DNA of 34,817 nt from Methylotenera_A sp049687015. GTDB lineage: Bacteria > Pseudomonadota > Gammaproteobacteria > Burkholderiales > Methylophilaceae. Below, piece by piece: positions 13,925 through 22,641 of the stretch (position 1 is the stretch's first letter; every line of letters begins with the position of its first letter). The notes below the pieces were generated by a model. That model had not been told where the DNA came from, searched no databases, and was given only the letters and a program-made list of their open reading frames with translations. The stretch is taken from positions 1-34,817 of the forward strand of contig JBAVIP010000017.1 in the NCBI GenBank assembly GCA_049687015.1, in the 5' to 3' direction. The translations under genes were made by a program, and so were the position numbers.

Positions 13925-16165
13925 CTAAAATTTATATGCGGCACTCAAGCCCAGAAGCCAATTGCGTGTTGGTGCCGGCTCATAAAAACGTTGATTGCCA
14001 TCCGCTACACGCACAGAACCAACATATTCCTGATCAAAAATGTTTTCTATGCGTACGAACTCGGCAAACTTCCAATTGTTTACTGTTTGACTAAGTCCAC
14101 CACGCCAGTTAAATACTGTATAACCATCAGCCCTACCATCGGCAGAATTAAAGCTCACGTTGGTATCACTACTTTTACGCATTTCTAGTGCCGTACTAAA
14201 GCCTGTAGGTTGATGTTTCCAAGAAACCTCACCATACAAGTTATAGCGGTATGTGCCTGGAATTTTGCTGCCTGAAGCAATTGTTTCGAAATCACCAGGA
14301 GTGCCAAAACGACAGCTGGTGCCATTAGGGAATGGTGTTTGGCAAGCACTAAATGAGTCTGTAAATTTTGCATCAAGTAGTGTATAGGCCAAATACAAAC
14401 GCACATCGTACGGCAATTGGCTATCGAGACTGAGCTCTAGACCTTTTCGTTCAGAAGTAGGTACATTGCGATAAGTCGTGCGTCCACCTTGTGATGTCGC
14501 AACAACAATTTCGTCATCTGTATCAATTTTAAACAATGCTGCATTCACCAGCGTATTTCCGCCGACAAATGCTTTTGCGCCAACTTCGTATTGACGACTT
14601 TTGGCTGGCTTGAGATCCAAATTCAACCCAGATTTATTAAAATCTGGGTTGTAGGCCATTTCGACAAATGTGGGTGTTTCAAAACTTTCACCTGCATTCG
14701 CAAACAAATTGATGCTATCTGTCAATTTAAAAACCATACCTAGTACAGGTGTCGTTTCTGAGAAAGAAACTGAGCCGCTATCATCCCGATTACCAGTAGC
14801 AATGTAATGGTCTTTAGTTTTAAAGCTGACACGACTATGACGCACGCCACCACTTACTGACCATCTAGGAAGAATATCAAGTGAGGCTTGGGCGTACTGG
14901 TCAAAGTTTTTTACTTCATTTTTTTCATCCCGACGCAATTTACCTTTAACACCACAAATACGGCCAGCAACTCCACAAACTGTTCCCGTGCCACCGATAA
15001 AATTTTCATAACCCGTACGGTCGTCATTCATCTCATCATAGTTCAGGCCTACGGTAAAATTGAATGGCTTGCTGGCTAGCTCACCTTTGTGTGTCCAACG
15101 TGCATCAACACCACCAAAATTACGATCAATCACCGCAACACCCCCGCCGCTTCTTTGAAAACCTGGTGTGGGTGTTAATTGTGACGCGATGGATACTGAC
15201 TGAAATTGCTCATTATCACGCTGTCCATAATAGGCCATCAGACGCGCTGTATCATTTGGCGTAAAGCTGTGTTCTAAAGTTGCACCCACTTGCTGATGAT
15301 CACGAGAAACTCGCGTATTAAACAGCTCTGAGTTAGTGCCTGCCTGTTCACGGTCAGCTTTGAGTTGCGCCGCAGTCAATCCTTGAGGGTCTTCATTATT
15401 TGGCTGGTCTAGTGCTGTTGCTACGATTGTGAGTTTAGTGTCATCGCTAAGCTTAAAGTTTATTTTGCCATGCAAGGTATCTCGACGAGTGTCTGATTGA
15501 TCACGATAACCATCGCTACGATATGTGTTCGCATTAATAATATAGTCAAAACCATCGCCACTATCGCTAAAACCTAAGCTATATCGTTGCGTGTTGTAGC
15601 TACCAAATGTGATACCACCTGAAAGTGTAGGTTCCTTCTCACCATCTTTAGTAAAAATCTGCACCACGCCACCTGACGAGTTACCATAAAGCGCAGAGAA
15701 CGGCCCACGCAAATATTCCACGCGCGAGGCTGTATCTAAATTAAATGTACCGGTTTGGCCTTGGCCATCTGGCATGGTCATTGGGATGCCATCTGCATAC
15801 AGCCTTACGCCACGCACACCAAAGGCAGAACGCGCACCAAAACCGCGAATCTGAATTGCCAAATCTTGCGCAGGATTATTTCGGTTGTTAATGACCACGC
15901 CTGGTACGCGGCTTGATGATTCAGACAGATTGACCTTGAGTTGACCTTCTTGAATTTGCTCTGCATCGGTCACATCTATCGACATCGGCAAATCAAAACT
16001 ATTTTGCTCAACACGGGTGCCTGTCACCACAATAGGCGCGGTTATTATGGCACTCGCTTGTTCTGTAGATGGCGCATCTTCTGCCATTACCGGCAGCGCC
16101 AAGCTCGCCAATCCAACCAAAGCCAGCTGGCTGGATAATTTTTTTATTTTAAAAACACGTATCAT
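13925..16165 (-). CDS. pqqU: TonB-dependent receptor of the PqqU (YncD) type
   Basis: A 746-residue outer-membrane TonB-dependent receptor. Residues 1-28 are a signal peptide ending at AEDAPS, followed by the TonB-box-like PIVVTGTRV, a plug domain to about 165 and a 22-strand barrel ending in an aromatic residue (AYKF). It follows E. coli PqqU (formerly YncD), which imports the cofactor pyrroloquinoline quinone, in many blocks: NLSESSSRVPGV, IRGFGARSAFGVRG, DGIPMTMPDGQGQT, RGPFSALYGNSSGG, DTDDEIVV, QEYVGSVRV and RFYEPAPTRNW. It has extra cysteine pairs in two predicted surface loops (VCGVAGRIC and ACQ...SC). AAGGGG precedes the ATG. PQQ as substrate is inferred from this likeness. It interrupts the usual coaBC-dut neighbourhood. 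Confidence 0.85.
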   Translation of the reverse strand: MIRVFKIKKLSSQLALVGLASLALPVMAEDAPSTEQASAIITAPIVVTGTRVEQNSFDLPMSIDVTDAEQIQEGQLKVNLSESSSRVPGVVINNRNNPAQDLAIQIRGFGARSAFGVRGVRLYADGIPMTMPDGQGQTGTFNLDTASRVEYLRGPFSALYGNSSGGVVQIFTKDGEKEPTLSGGITFGSYNTQRYSLGFSDSGDGFDYIINANTYRSDGYRDQSDTRRDTLHGKINFKLSDDTKLTIVATALDQPNNEDPQGLTAAQLKADREQAGTNSELFNTRVSRDHQQVGATLEHSFTPNDTARLMAYYGQRDNEQFQSVSIASQLTPTPGFQRSGGGVAVIDRNFGGVDARWTHKGELASKPFNFTVGLNYDEMNDDRTGYENFIGGTGTVCGVAGRICGVKGKLRRDEKNEVKNFDQYAQASLDILPRWSVSGGVRHSRVSFKTKDHYIATGNRDDSGSVSFSETTPVLGMVFKLTDSINLFANAGESFETPTFVEMAYNPDFNKSGLNLDLKPAKSRQYEVGAKAFVGGNTLVNAALFKIDTDDEIVVATSQGGRTTYRNVPTSERKGLELSLDSQLPYDVRLYLAYTLLDAKFTDSFSACQTPFPNGTSCRFGTPGDFETIASGSKIPGTYRYNLYGEVSWKHQPTGFSTALEMRKSSDTNVSFNSADGRADGYTVFNWRGGLSQTVNNWKFAEFVRIENIFDQEYVGSVRVADGNQRFYEPAPTRNWLLGLSAAYKF

Positions 16166-16290
16166 TTAATAACCCCTTTAATATTGAGGTCAATTCTACT
16201 TGCAACCCTAATCTGTCACCATAGTGATTTTCTTGATTTTTTAGTGTTTAATGTCACATTCCTAATTAACCTTTAAGAAATTAAGGCATT

Positions 16291-16743
16291 ATGTCCATTA
16301 CCATAGACCTGAAAATTTTAGATAACCGCCTGCATCACATGATGCCGGCTTACGCCACCCCTGGCTCAGCAGGGCTGGATTTGCGTGCCTGCATTGAGCA
16401 TACACAAACCATTCATCCCGGGGAAACGGTGATGATTCCGACCGGCATGGCGATTCATATCGATAATACCTATTATGCGGCGTTGATTCTGCCACGCTCC
16501 GGCTTGGGGCATAAGCATGGCATTGTATTGGGCAATCTGGTGGGTTTGATAGATTCGGATTATCAGGGTCAGTTGCTGGTTTCCTGCTGGAACCGCAGCA
16601 AGGAAACCTTTCTGCTTAACCCGATGGAGCGCATTGCGCAATTGGTGATTGTGCCAGTAGTGCAGGCTGATTTTCATGTTGTGGACGAGTTTACAGTGAG
16701 TGAGCGTGGCGATGGTGGCTTTGGCAGCACAGGCAAACACTAA
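16291..16743 (+). CDS. dut: dUTP diphosphatase
   Basis: dUTPase hydrolyses dUTP to dUMP and pyrophosphate, keeping uracil out of DNA and supplying dTMP synthesis. The 150 residues carry all five trimeric-dUTPase motifs: PGSAGLDLRA (24-33), PRSGLGHKHG (68-77), GLIDSDYQG with the catalytic Asp90 (85-93), the RIAQL segment (114-118), and RGDGGFGSTG at the C-terminus (139-148). Length matches the E. coli enzyme of about 151. It is divergent from the PqqU-like gene across 125 bases and precedes rpmB by 203 bases, which has its own promoter. An AT-only inverted repeat (16742-16758) follows the stop. Confidence 0.98.
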   Translation: MSITIDLKILDNRLHHMMPAYATPGSAGLDLRACIEHTQTIHPGETVMIPTGMAIHIDNTYYAALILPRSGLGHKHGIVLGNLVGLIDSDYQGQLLVSCWNRSKETFLLNPMERIAQLVIVPVVQADFHVVDEFTVSERGDGGFGSTGKH

Positions 16744-16877
16744 AAATACAATATTTTTCGCTATACTTTGTTGCTACACAAAAAATTAGGCCTTACATAT
16801 CAGCCCATATGCGGCGCCCCCCTATTTTTTGCTCGCGCCTCGCCTAGCTTCGAATCTTGCATTTTTCGACTTAAAGC

Positions 16878-16907
16878 TTGATATAGAAAGCATTTTCAGT
16901 CTATAAT
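16878..16907 (+). promoter_or_regulatory. promoter of rpmB-rpmG
   Basis: TTGATA (16878-16883) and TATAAT (16902-16907) are 18 bases apart, 5 of 6 and 6 of 6 matches to the sigma-70 consensus. The start would fall near 16914, about 33 bases before rpmB. The rest of the dut-rpmB gap (16744-16870) holds a short GC-rich run near 16812-16820 but no gene that I can see. Confidence 0.75.
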
Positions 16908-16946
16908 TGCGGTCTTTCTAAAAAAGCAAAGTATTTGGGGATAACC

Positions 16947-17183
16947 ATGGCACGTGTATGTATGGTAACTGGCAAAAAGCCAATGGTGGGTAACAATGTT
17001 TCTCACGCACAAAACAAAACAAAACGCCGTTTTTTACCAAATTTGCAAAACCGCAAATTCTGGGTAGAATCTGAGAATCGCTGGGTGAGCATGCGTATTA
17101 CTAACGCTGCTTTGCGCACGATTGATAAAAACGGTATTGATTCAGTGCTTGCAGGGATGCGCGCAGCTGGTCAGAAAATTTAG
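16947..17183 (+). CDS. rpmB: large ribosomal subunit protein bL28
   Basis: Ribosomal protein bL28 of the 50S subunit, 78 residues, the usual length. MARVCMVTGKKPMVGNN at the N-terminus, the NKTKRRFLPNL block and FWVESENRWV are diagnostic. Only one cysteine is present, so this is the zinc-free form. The start at 16947 is preferred over an upstream in-frame ATG because it gives the family N-terminus and follows GGGGAT. It is cotranscribed with rpmG 11 bases later, the standard pair. Confidence 0.98.
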   Translation: MARVCMVTGKKPMVGNNVSHAQNKTKRRFLPNLQNRKFWVESENRWVSMRITNAALRTIDKNGIDSVLAGMRAAGQKI

Positions 17184-17194
17184 GGGCTATCATC

Positions 17195-17350
17195 ATGCGC
17201 GAAAAAATTAAATTAGAATCAAGTGCCGGTACAGGCCACTTTTATACCACCACTAAAAACAAACGTACCATGCCGGAAAAAATGGAAATCAAAAAATTTG
17301 ATCCAGTGGTTCGTAAACACGTCATGTATAAAGAAACTAAGCTTAAATAA
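17195..17350 (+). CDS. rpmG: large ribosomal subunit protein bL33
   Basis: Ribosomal protein bL33, 51 residues (MREKIKLESSAGTGHFYTT...KETKLK). It has no cysteines, so it is the zinc-independent type. It follows rpmB by 11 bases with GGGG as ribosome binding sequence, and a bidirectional terminator follows 24 bases after the stop. It is very short but unmistakable by sequence and position. Confidence 0.97.
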   Translation: MREKIKLESSAGTGHFYTTTKNKRTMPEKMEIKKFDPVVRKHVMYKETKLK

Positions 17351-17370
17351 GTAATTGTTTAAGTAATAAA

Positions 17371-17395
17371 AAAGCCCGCAATAGCGGGTTTTTTT
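17371..17395. terminator. bidirectional intrinsic terminator between rpmG and the MscS-family gene
   Basis: CCCGC (17375-17379) and GCGGG (17384-17388) form a stem around AATA, with an A-run on the left and seven T residues on the right. It ends rpmBG transcripts on plus and, read on minus, follows the MscS-family gene that stops at 17417. Confidence 0.88.
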
Positions 17396-17416
17396 ACGTC
17401 ATCTTATTTCAACCAC

Positions 17417-18688
17417 TTAAACTGGCGAGTTGCTTAATATTCGAATTTCACGCTGCGGATAAGGAATAGAAATATTGTTTTCCTGAAAAGCATGCCATAT
17501 CTTCAAATAAATCTCTGACTGCAGGCTTGCCGAACCTTCTTCCGGATCAGGTATCCAGACTGATAACATTAAATCAATTCCACTTTCACCGAATCCCTTA
17601 ATGTGCACCGCAGGCTCCGGCACTTTTAGAACACGTGAATGTTGCATCGCAATATTTGAAATCAGCTGCATTGCCAGCTCTAAAGGGCTGTCATAGCTAA
17701 TTTGAACCGGCATCTGCACTCTTGCCTTATGATCTGAGAAAGAGTGATTAATGACTGAATTAACAATTAATGCTTCATTAGGGATAATGACCTCTGTCCC
17801 ATCCAGCTTGCGCAGCACAAGGTAGCGTGTACGCAAATCGCTCACCACGCCATAATGAGCATCAACTGTGATCACGTCGCCAATCTGCATGGATTTATCC
17901 AGCAGAATAATAAATCCGCTGACATAATTGCTGGCAATGCGCTGCAGCCCAAACCCCAAGCCCACTCCTAGCGCGCCGCCAAATACCGAGAGTAAGGTAA
18001 TATCTAAACCGACTGCAGATAACGCGATCAGCGTGGCAATAAATAACAGTACGATACGAATGAGCTTGGTTAATATGACGCGCAAATTAACATTGACGTG
18101 CTCTGCGCGCATTAATTTGTTCTCTAACAGGCGACTCAGCCACAATGCAATAAAAATGGTGACAATCACAGTGAGCAAGGCCTGTAATACCAGCAACAAA
18201 TTAACAGGGTTTTTGCCGATATTGAACCGCATATTTTCAAGACCTTGCAAAAGCTGAGGCAGCACGCCAGTAAGATGCAGCGCTAATGCTCCCCAAATAC
18301 CCCACGCGATCACGCTTTCGAGCGCTTTAAGCCAGCCACCTGGTGGAAACAAATAACGCACGAAATAGACAATTAACCGAACGGCTGCCATAGCGAGTAA
18401 TAATCGACTGGCTAATAGTAAGAGGCTTGTGTGCTGCCAACCCGATAAAATCAACTGGCTGAGCAAAACAAACACCAATGATGACAGCGGAAATAGCACA
18501 CGATTGATACCGCCTATCGCGAGTTTCCAATGCTCTGGCGCGTGCAGCATCACATAATTGCGTAGCGCTCCATTAATCAGCCATGCGGTAACTACAGCAG
18601 CTGCAACAATGGCCAATTGCCACATCACAACCTGTGTCGACATGTCGCCTTGAATTTCTTGCCAAATCAGCTGAATATCGTTATTCAT
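17417..18688 (-). CDS. MscS-family mechanosensitive channel protein
   Basis: A 423-residue inner-membrane protein with about six hydrophobic segments before the MscS core. The pore-lining helix is recognisable in GLDITLLSVFGGALGVGLGFG, followed by LQRIASNYVSGFIILLDKSMQIGDVI, the start of the cytoplasmic beta domain, then GVVSDLRTRYLVLRKLDGTEVIIPN and a C-terminal alpha/beta region. The extra N-terminal membrane helices make it longer than E. coli MscS (286 residues), so it belongs to a larger YbdG- or YnaI-like group. The family releases solutes on hypo-osmotic shock, but large members often have regulatory roles. It starts 6 bases after mgtE and is surely cotranscribed with it. Confidence 0.93.
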   Translation of the reverse strand: MNNDIQLIWQEIQGDMSTQVVMWQLAIVAAAVVTAWLINGALRNYVMLHAPEHWKLAIGGINRVLFPLSSLVFVLLSQLILSGWQHTSLLLLASRLLLAMAAVRLIVYFVRYLFPPGGWLKALESVIAWGIWGALALHLTGVLPQLLQGLENMRFNIGKNPVNLLLVLQALLTVIVTIFIALWLSRLLENKLMRAEHVNVNLRVILTKLIRIVLLFIATLIALSAVGLDITLLSVFGGALGVGLGFGLQRIASNYVSGFIILLDKSMQIGDVITVDAHYGVVSDLRTRYLVLRKLDGTEVIIPNEALIVNSVINHSFSDHKARVQMPVQISYDSPLELAMQLISNIAMQHSRVLKVPEPAVHIKGFGESGIDLMLSVWIPDPEEGSASLQSEIYLKIWHAFQENNISIPYPQREIRILSNSPV

Positions 18689-18694
18689 ATTAGG

Positions 18695-20098
18695 TTATAC
18701 CAAGAAAACAGTTGCCAAGCCTAAAAAGATAAAAAAACCGCCGCTGTCAGTGACTGCGGTAATGAGTACGCTAGTACCTACGGCAGGATCACGACCGGAT
18801 TTATTCATCATCAGCGGTATCATCACGCCCATCACAGCGGCTAACAACAAATTAAGCGTCATGGCTGCCGTCATCACTATGCTTAATTGGTAGTTACCAT
18901 ACAGCATGTATGCTATCAGACCAAGCACGCTACCCCATAGCAGGCCGTTGAGCAAGGCTACACCAAGCTCTTTTTTGATGAGTGAGTGCATATTGTGCGA
19001 TGAAATTTGACCCAGTGCCAAGCCGCGCACAATCATGGTGGTGGTTTGATTGCCAGAGTTGCCGCCAATACCCGCGACAATCGGCATCAATGCGGCAAGC
19101 GCAACAATTTTCTCAATCGAGCCTTCAAACAAGCCAATTACGCGAGAAGCTACTAGTGCTGTAATCAAATTAATCGCCAACCATGCCCAGCGGTTCTGCA
19201 CCGATTTCCAAATGGATGCAAAAAAGTCTTCTTCCTCACGCAGACCCGCCATCGAGAGCATATCTGATTCAGATTCATCACGAATATAATCCATCACCGC
19301 ATCCACCGTAATACGCCCTACCAGCTTATTATTGGCATCTACTACCGGCGCGGTTACCAGGTCATATCGCTCAAAAGCCTGTGCTGCTTCATCAGAAATA
19401 TCCTCCGGGTGAAATACTACTGCATCAGCTACCATGACATCTGCTACATTCGCGTCCAACGCATTCACAACCATATGCGTAAGCGGTAATACACCGCGTA
19501 AAATATCATACCGATCTACCACAAACAATTTATCAGTATGATCTGGCAAATTACCTAGACGGCGCAGATAACGCAATGCCACTTCTATTGTAATATCTTC
19601 GCGGATAGTGACAATATCAAAATCCATCAGTGCGCCGACAGCAGCATCGGGATAAGACAGTGTAGATTGTAGGCGCTCACGATTTTGCGTGTCCAGACTA
19701 TCCAAAAGATCTTGCAATACGTCTTTTGGCAAGTCTGGCGCCAAATCTGCCAACTCATCCGTGTCTAACTGCTCGGCGGCCGCAAGCAGCTCCTCAGGCT
19801 CCATGTCCGCAATCAAACTATGCCGCACAGAATCTGTTACTTCTAACAGAATTTCACCGTCTCGGTCCGCCTTAACCAGATCCCAAAGATTTAAGCGGTC
19901 TTCAAGAGGAAGTGCTTCGAGAATATGGGCAACATCCGCTGGATGCAGGGCATCTAATTTCTTTTGCAGCTCACCTATATCTGGATTGTAAGCAAGCCCG
20001 TCTCTAGGCCTGTGTTTCTCTAAAAGAGAAATCACTTGCTGCAGGTTTTCGCCCAAACTTTCTTTGGGACTTTCTTTGGTTTCCTGAAAATCGGACAT
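18695..20098 (-). CDS. mgtE: magnesium transporter MgtE
   Basis: MgtE is a dimeric inner-membrane Mg2+ channel gated by cytoplasmic Mg2+. The 467 residues show the N-terminal helical domain (KLDALHPADVAHILEALP...LWDLVKADRDGEILLEV), two CBS domains (to about 270), a plug helix and five membrane helices, with the pore signature IPLMMNKSGRDPAVGTS and GIGGNSGNQTTTMIVRG intact. The start at 20098 is chosen because AAGG lies 6 bases before it; a TTG 21 bases further up would add seven residues without a better site. It is the first gene of a pair with the MscS-family channel. No Mg2+ riboswitch is seen in the 136-base leader region. Confidence 0.95.
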   Translation of the reverse strand: MSDFQETKESPKESLGENLQQVISLLEKHRPRDGLAYNPDIGELQKKLDALHPADVAHILEALPLEDRLNLWDLVKADRDGEILLEVTDSVRHSLIADMEPEELLAAAEQLDTDELADLAPDLPKDVLQDLLDSLDTQNRERLQSTLSYPDAAVGALMDFDIVTIREDITIEVALRYLRRLGNLPDHTDKLFVVDRYDILRGVLPLTHMVVNALDANVADVMVADAVVFHPEDISDEAAQAFERYDLVTAPVVDANNKLVGRITVDAVMDYIRDESESDMLSMAGLREEEDFFASIWKSVQNRWAWLAINLITALVASRVIGLFEGSIEKIVALAALMPIVAGIGGNSGNQTTTMIVRGLALGQISSHNMHSLIKKELGVALLNGLLWGSVLGLIAYMLYGNYQLSIVMTAAMTLNLLLAAVMGVMIPLMMNKSGRDPAVGTSVLITAVTDSGGFFIFLGLATVFLV

Positions 20099-20137
20099 GC
20101 TTAACCTTGATAGTGGCAAAACAGCATAAAACGTTAT

Positions 20138-20163
20138 TATGATTTATTTTTATGATTTATTTT
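20138..20163. repeat. two tandem 13-base repeats before mgtE
   Basis: TATGATTTATTTT occurs twice head to tail in the gap between the divergent mgtE and glutaredoxin-like genes. AT-rich and short, it may be part of the promoters or slippage-generated. Confidence 0.5.
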
Positions 20164-20234
20164 ATTTTTTAATTTGAGTTGTGCTGGGAAATTAGCGCTT
20201 AAAATGTCATGCGATGATTTAACAAGTATTACAC

Positions 20235-20468
20235 ATGACTAAACAGCTTAATTTGTATTCCACATCGCATTGCCATTTGTGTGAATTAGCATATTCGCTT
20301 GTGATACAGCTAAGCAATAACATCGAAGTAAACCTCATCGAAATTGCAGAGAATGAAGCTTTGCTAACTCGATATGGCTCACGCATTCCGGTATTACAGA
20401 GACAAGATACCCAGTCCGAGCTTGATTGGCCGTTTAATGAAACCAGTATTCGTGAATTCTTAAAATAG
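20235..20468 (+). CDS. glutaredoxin-like protein (DUF836 type)
   Basis: A 77-residue cytoplasmic protein with a minimal thioredoxin fold. It has the CxxC motif C13-H-L-C16 after a beta strand (LNLYSTS), then EVNLIEIAENEAL and the cis-proline strand SRIPVLQ. This matches the small glutaredoxin-like DUF836 family, which is usually found without a defined partner. A disulfide or iron-sulfur role is possible but unproven. Length is typical. It has its own divergent promoter region with mgtE and ends at a strong bidirectional terminator shared with rplQ. Confidence 0.88.
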   Translation: MTKQLNLYSTSHCHLCELAYSLVIQLSNNIEVNLIEIAENEALLTRYGSRIPVLQRQDTQSELDWPFNETSIREFLK

Positions 20469-20476
20469 TTTCCAAT

Positions 20477-20505
20477 AAAAAAGCCAGCATTTAGCTGGCT
20501 TTTTT
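20477..20505. terminator. bidirectional intrinsic terminator between the glutaredoxin-like gene and rplQ
   Basis: AAAAGCCAGC and GCTGGCTTTT form a 10-bp stem around ATTTA, flanked by A and T runs. It ends the ribosomal alpha operon on minus (rplQ stops at 20524) and the glutaredoxin-like gene on plus. Confidence 0.9.
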
Positions 20506-20523
20506 ATTAAATTGAATCATTAC

Positions 20524-20913
20524 TTATTCAGCAGTAACAGCCTCTGTGCTGGTGTCTGGACGATCTACCAACTCAACCAAGGCCATTGGTGCGTTATCGC
20601 CGTTACGGAAGCCGCATTTTAGAATACGCAAATAACCGCCATTACGCGCATTGTAGCGTGGGCCAAGTTCACCAAACAATTTACCAACAATATCACGATC
20701 GCGTAAACGGCTAAAAGCAATACGACGATTGGCCAAAGTTGCATCTTTGCCCAGCGTAATCAAAGGCTCTGCATATTTACGCAACTCTTTTGCTTTTGGC
20801 AAAGTAGTTCTAATGATTTCATGGCGCAACAATGACACCGACATATTGCGGAACATGGCTGCACGATGGCTGCTGGTACGATTTAGTTTACGATTGCTAT
20901 TACCGTGACGCAT
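20524..20913 (-). CDS. rplQ: large ribosomal subunit protein bL17
   Basis: Ribosomal protein bL17 of the 50S subunit, last gene of the alpha operon. Its 129 residues begin with the diagnostic MRHGNSNRKLNRTSSHRAA and include RNARNGGYLRILK-like residues near 85-97. The tail is short and acidic. It follows rpoA by 36 bases and is closed by the terminator at 20477-20505. Confidence 0.98.
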   Translation of the reverse strand: MRHGNSNRKLNRTSSHRAAMFRNMSVSLLRHEIIRTTLPKAKELRKYAEPLITLGKDATLANRRIAFSRLRDRDIVGKLFGELGPRYNARNGGYLRILKCGFRNGDNAPMALVELVDRPDTSTEAVTAE

Positions 20914-20949
20914 AGTAATTCCTTAAAGTTTCTTTACTTAATATAATGG

Positions 20950-21936
20950 TTAAGCTTTTTCTAAACCAACAGGTGGCCAGTTTTCAAGCTTCATACCCAA
21001 AGTTAAGCCTTTAGTTGCTAATACATCTTTAATTTCATTCAAAGATTTGCGGCCTAAGTTAGGGGCTTTCAATAATTCATTTTCGCTACGCTGGATCAAA
21101 TCACCAATGTAGAAAATATTCTCCGCTTTCAGGCAATTAGCTGAACGCACTGTTAACTCTAAATCATCTACTGGACGCAACAGAATTGGATCTACCTGCG
21201 GTGCAGATTTTACCTCTACTTCGCTTGGTGAGCCTTCTAAGTTAGCAAACACTGATAACTGACCAATCAAAATACGCGCAGCATCACGAATCGCTTGCTC
21301 TGGCTCGATAATGCCGTTAGTTTCAACGTCCATAATTAGCTTATCTAAGTCGGTACGTTGTTCAACGCGCGCGCTTTCAACTTGATAGCTCACTTTGTTA
21401 ATTGGGCTAAAAGACGCATCTACCATGATAAAACCTAATATACGGTCTTCTTCATTAGCTTTTTGACGCGCTGGAACCGGTTGATAACCACGGCCCATTT
21501 CAACTTTAACTTCTAAATTCAGTTTGCCACCTTTGGTTAAGTGCGCAATCACATGGTTTGGATTCACAATTTCAGCGTCATGACCTGTTTCAAAATCGCC
21601 GGCAGTCACTACACCTTCGGTAGATTTATTCAGCGTTAAAATCGTTTCAGATTTGTTGTTAAGTTTTAATGCCACACCCTTGAGGTTAAGCAAAATATCA
21701 ACAACATCTTCTTGTACGCCATCAATAGTTGAGTATTCATGTACTACGCCATCAATTTTGACTTCAGTAATAGCAAAGCCCGGAATAGATGACAATAGAA
21801 CGCGACGCAGCGCATTGCCTAAAGTATAACCAAAACCACGCTCCATTGGCTCTAATGTCACGCGAGCACGCAATGGCGTAATCACTTCAACATCAACCAC
21901 ATGTGGTTTCAAATATTCAGTTGGATTGTTTTGCAT
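20950..21936 (-). CDS. rpoA: RNA polymerase alpha subunit
   Basis: RNA polymerase alpha, 328 residues, one shorter than in E. coli. The N-terminal assembly domain (RVTLEPMERGFGYTLGNALRRVLLSSIPG) and the C-terminal DNA- and activator-binding domain (ELTVRSANCLKAENI..., with NLGRKSLNEIK) are complete and joined by the usual linker. The start at 21936 gives the family N-terminus MQNNPTEYLKP; an in-frame extension reaching into rpsD is discounted. It lies between rpsD and rplQ in the normal alpha operon order. Confidence 0.99.
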   Translation of the reverse strand: MQNNPTEYLKPHVVDVEVITPLRARVTLEPMERGFGYTLGNALRRVLLSSIPGFAITEVKIDGVVHEYSTIDGVQEDVVDILLNLKGVALKLNNKSETILTLNKSTEGVVTAGDFETGHDAEIVNPNHVIAHLTKGGKLNLEVKVEMGRGYQPVPARQKANEEDRILGFIMVDASFSPINKVSYQVESARVEQRTDLDKLIMDVETNGIIEPEQAIRDAARILIGQLSVFANLEGSPSEVEVKSAPQVDPILLRPVDDLELTVRSANCLKAENIFYIGDLIQRSENELLKAPNLGRKSLNEIKDVLATKGLTLGMKLENWPPVGLEKA

Positions 21937-21985
21937 AAAATTCCTTGACGTTATTGGATGAATGAGCGGTTTAACTAAGTACCAA

Positions 21986-22615
21986 TTACTTAGAATACAA
22001 CTCAACGACCAATGATTCGTTAATGGTTGAAGGCAAATCATCACGCTGCGGTTTAGATTTAAATGTGCCAGTCAATGCTTTCACATCTACTTCTAGCCAC
22101 GCTGGAAAGCCGCGTTGTTCCGCCGCTTCAAGTGCGCCTTTAATACGCAATTGTGTTTTTGATGCTTCAGCAACAGAAACCACATCGCCAGCTTTTACTT
22201 GATAAGATGGAATATTGACGCGTTTACCATTCACCAGAATGCTATTGTGACGCACGATTTGACGTGCTTCCGTACGTGAACCACCTAACCCCATGCGGAA
22301 CGCAACGTTATCCAGACGACACTCAAGCAACTGCAACAAGTTTTCGCCAGTAATGCCTTTTTGACGATCAGCTTCAGCGTAATAGCTGCGGAACTGGCCT
22401 TCTAAAATGCCGTAAATACGACGCACTTTTTGTTTTTCACGTAATTGCACGCCATAGTCTGACAAACGTGAATTACGACGCTGACCATGTTGGCCAGGTG
22501 GGAAGTTACGTTTTTCAATTGCGCACTTGTCTGTAAAGCATTTTTCAGCTTTTAAAAACAGCTTCTCGCCTTCACGACGGCACTGACGGCATTTAGGATC
22601 TAAGTTTCTAGCCAA
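21986..22615 (-). CDS. rpsD: small ribosomal subunit protein uS4, TTG start
   Basis: Ribosomal protein uS4, primary 16S rRNA binder and, in E. coli, the repressor of the alpha operon. The protein has 209 residues when started at TTG (22615), which gives the family N-terminus (M)ARNLDPKCRQC and has GGAG 7 bases before it. A longer frame that begins inside rpsK is discounted. C9, C12, C26 and C31 make the zinc-binding version of uS4. The S4 RNA-binding domain (RLDNVAFRMGLG...RQIVRHNSILVNG) is complete. The TTG start may lower its translation relative to its neighbours. Confidence 0.97.
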   Translation of the reverse strand: MARNLDPKCRQCRREGEKLFLKAEKCFTDKCAIEKRNFPPGQHGQRRNSRLSDYGVQLREKQKVRRIYGILEGQFRSYYAEADRQKGITGENLLQLLECRLDNVAFRMGLGGSRTEARQIVRHNSILVNGKRVNIPSYQVKAGDVVSVAEASKTQLRIKGALEAAEQRGFPAWLEVDVKALTGTFKSKPQRDDLPSTINESLVVELYSK

Positions 22616-22622
22616 GATAGTT

Positions 22623-22626
22623 CTCC
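22623..22626 (-). promoter_or_regulatory. ribosome binding site deciding the rpsD TTG start
   Basis: GGAG on the minus strand, 7 bases before the TTG at 22615. It lies just past the rpsK stop (22642) and decides the start in favour of TTG, since no ATG is available near the conserved N-terminus. Confidence 0.8.
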
Positions 22627-22641
22627 AGTAATCTTTTTCGC

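Noticed and set aside
16742..16758. AAAAATA-CAA-TATTTTT inverted repeat after dut as a terminator
   Set aside because: The stem is all A/T and would be too weak to terminate; it is only noted.
20099..20234. Mg2+ riboswitch before mgtE
   Set aside because: The gap is short, AT-rich and shows none of the conserved M-box elements or a long stem.
21937..22044. N-terminal extension of rpoA
   Set aside because: It would add 36 residues unlike any alpha subunit and overlap rpsD; the ATG at 21936 gives the family start.
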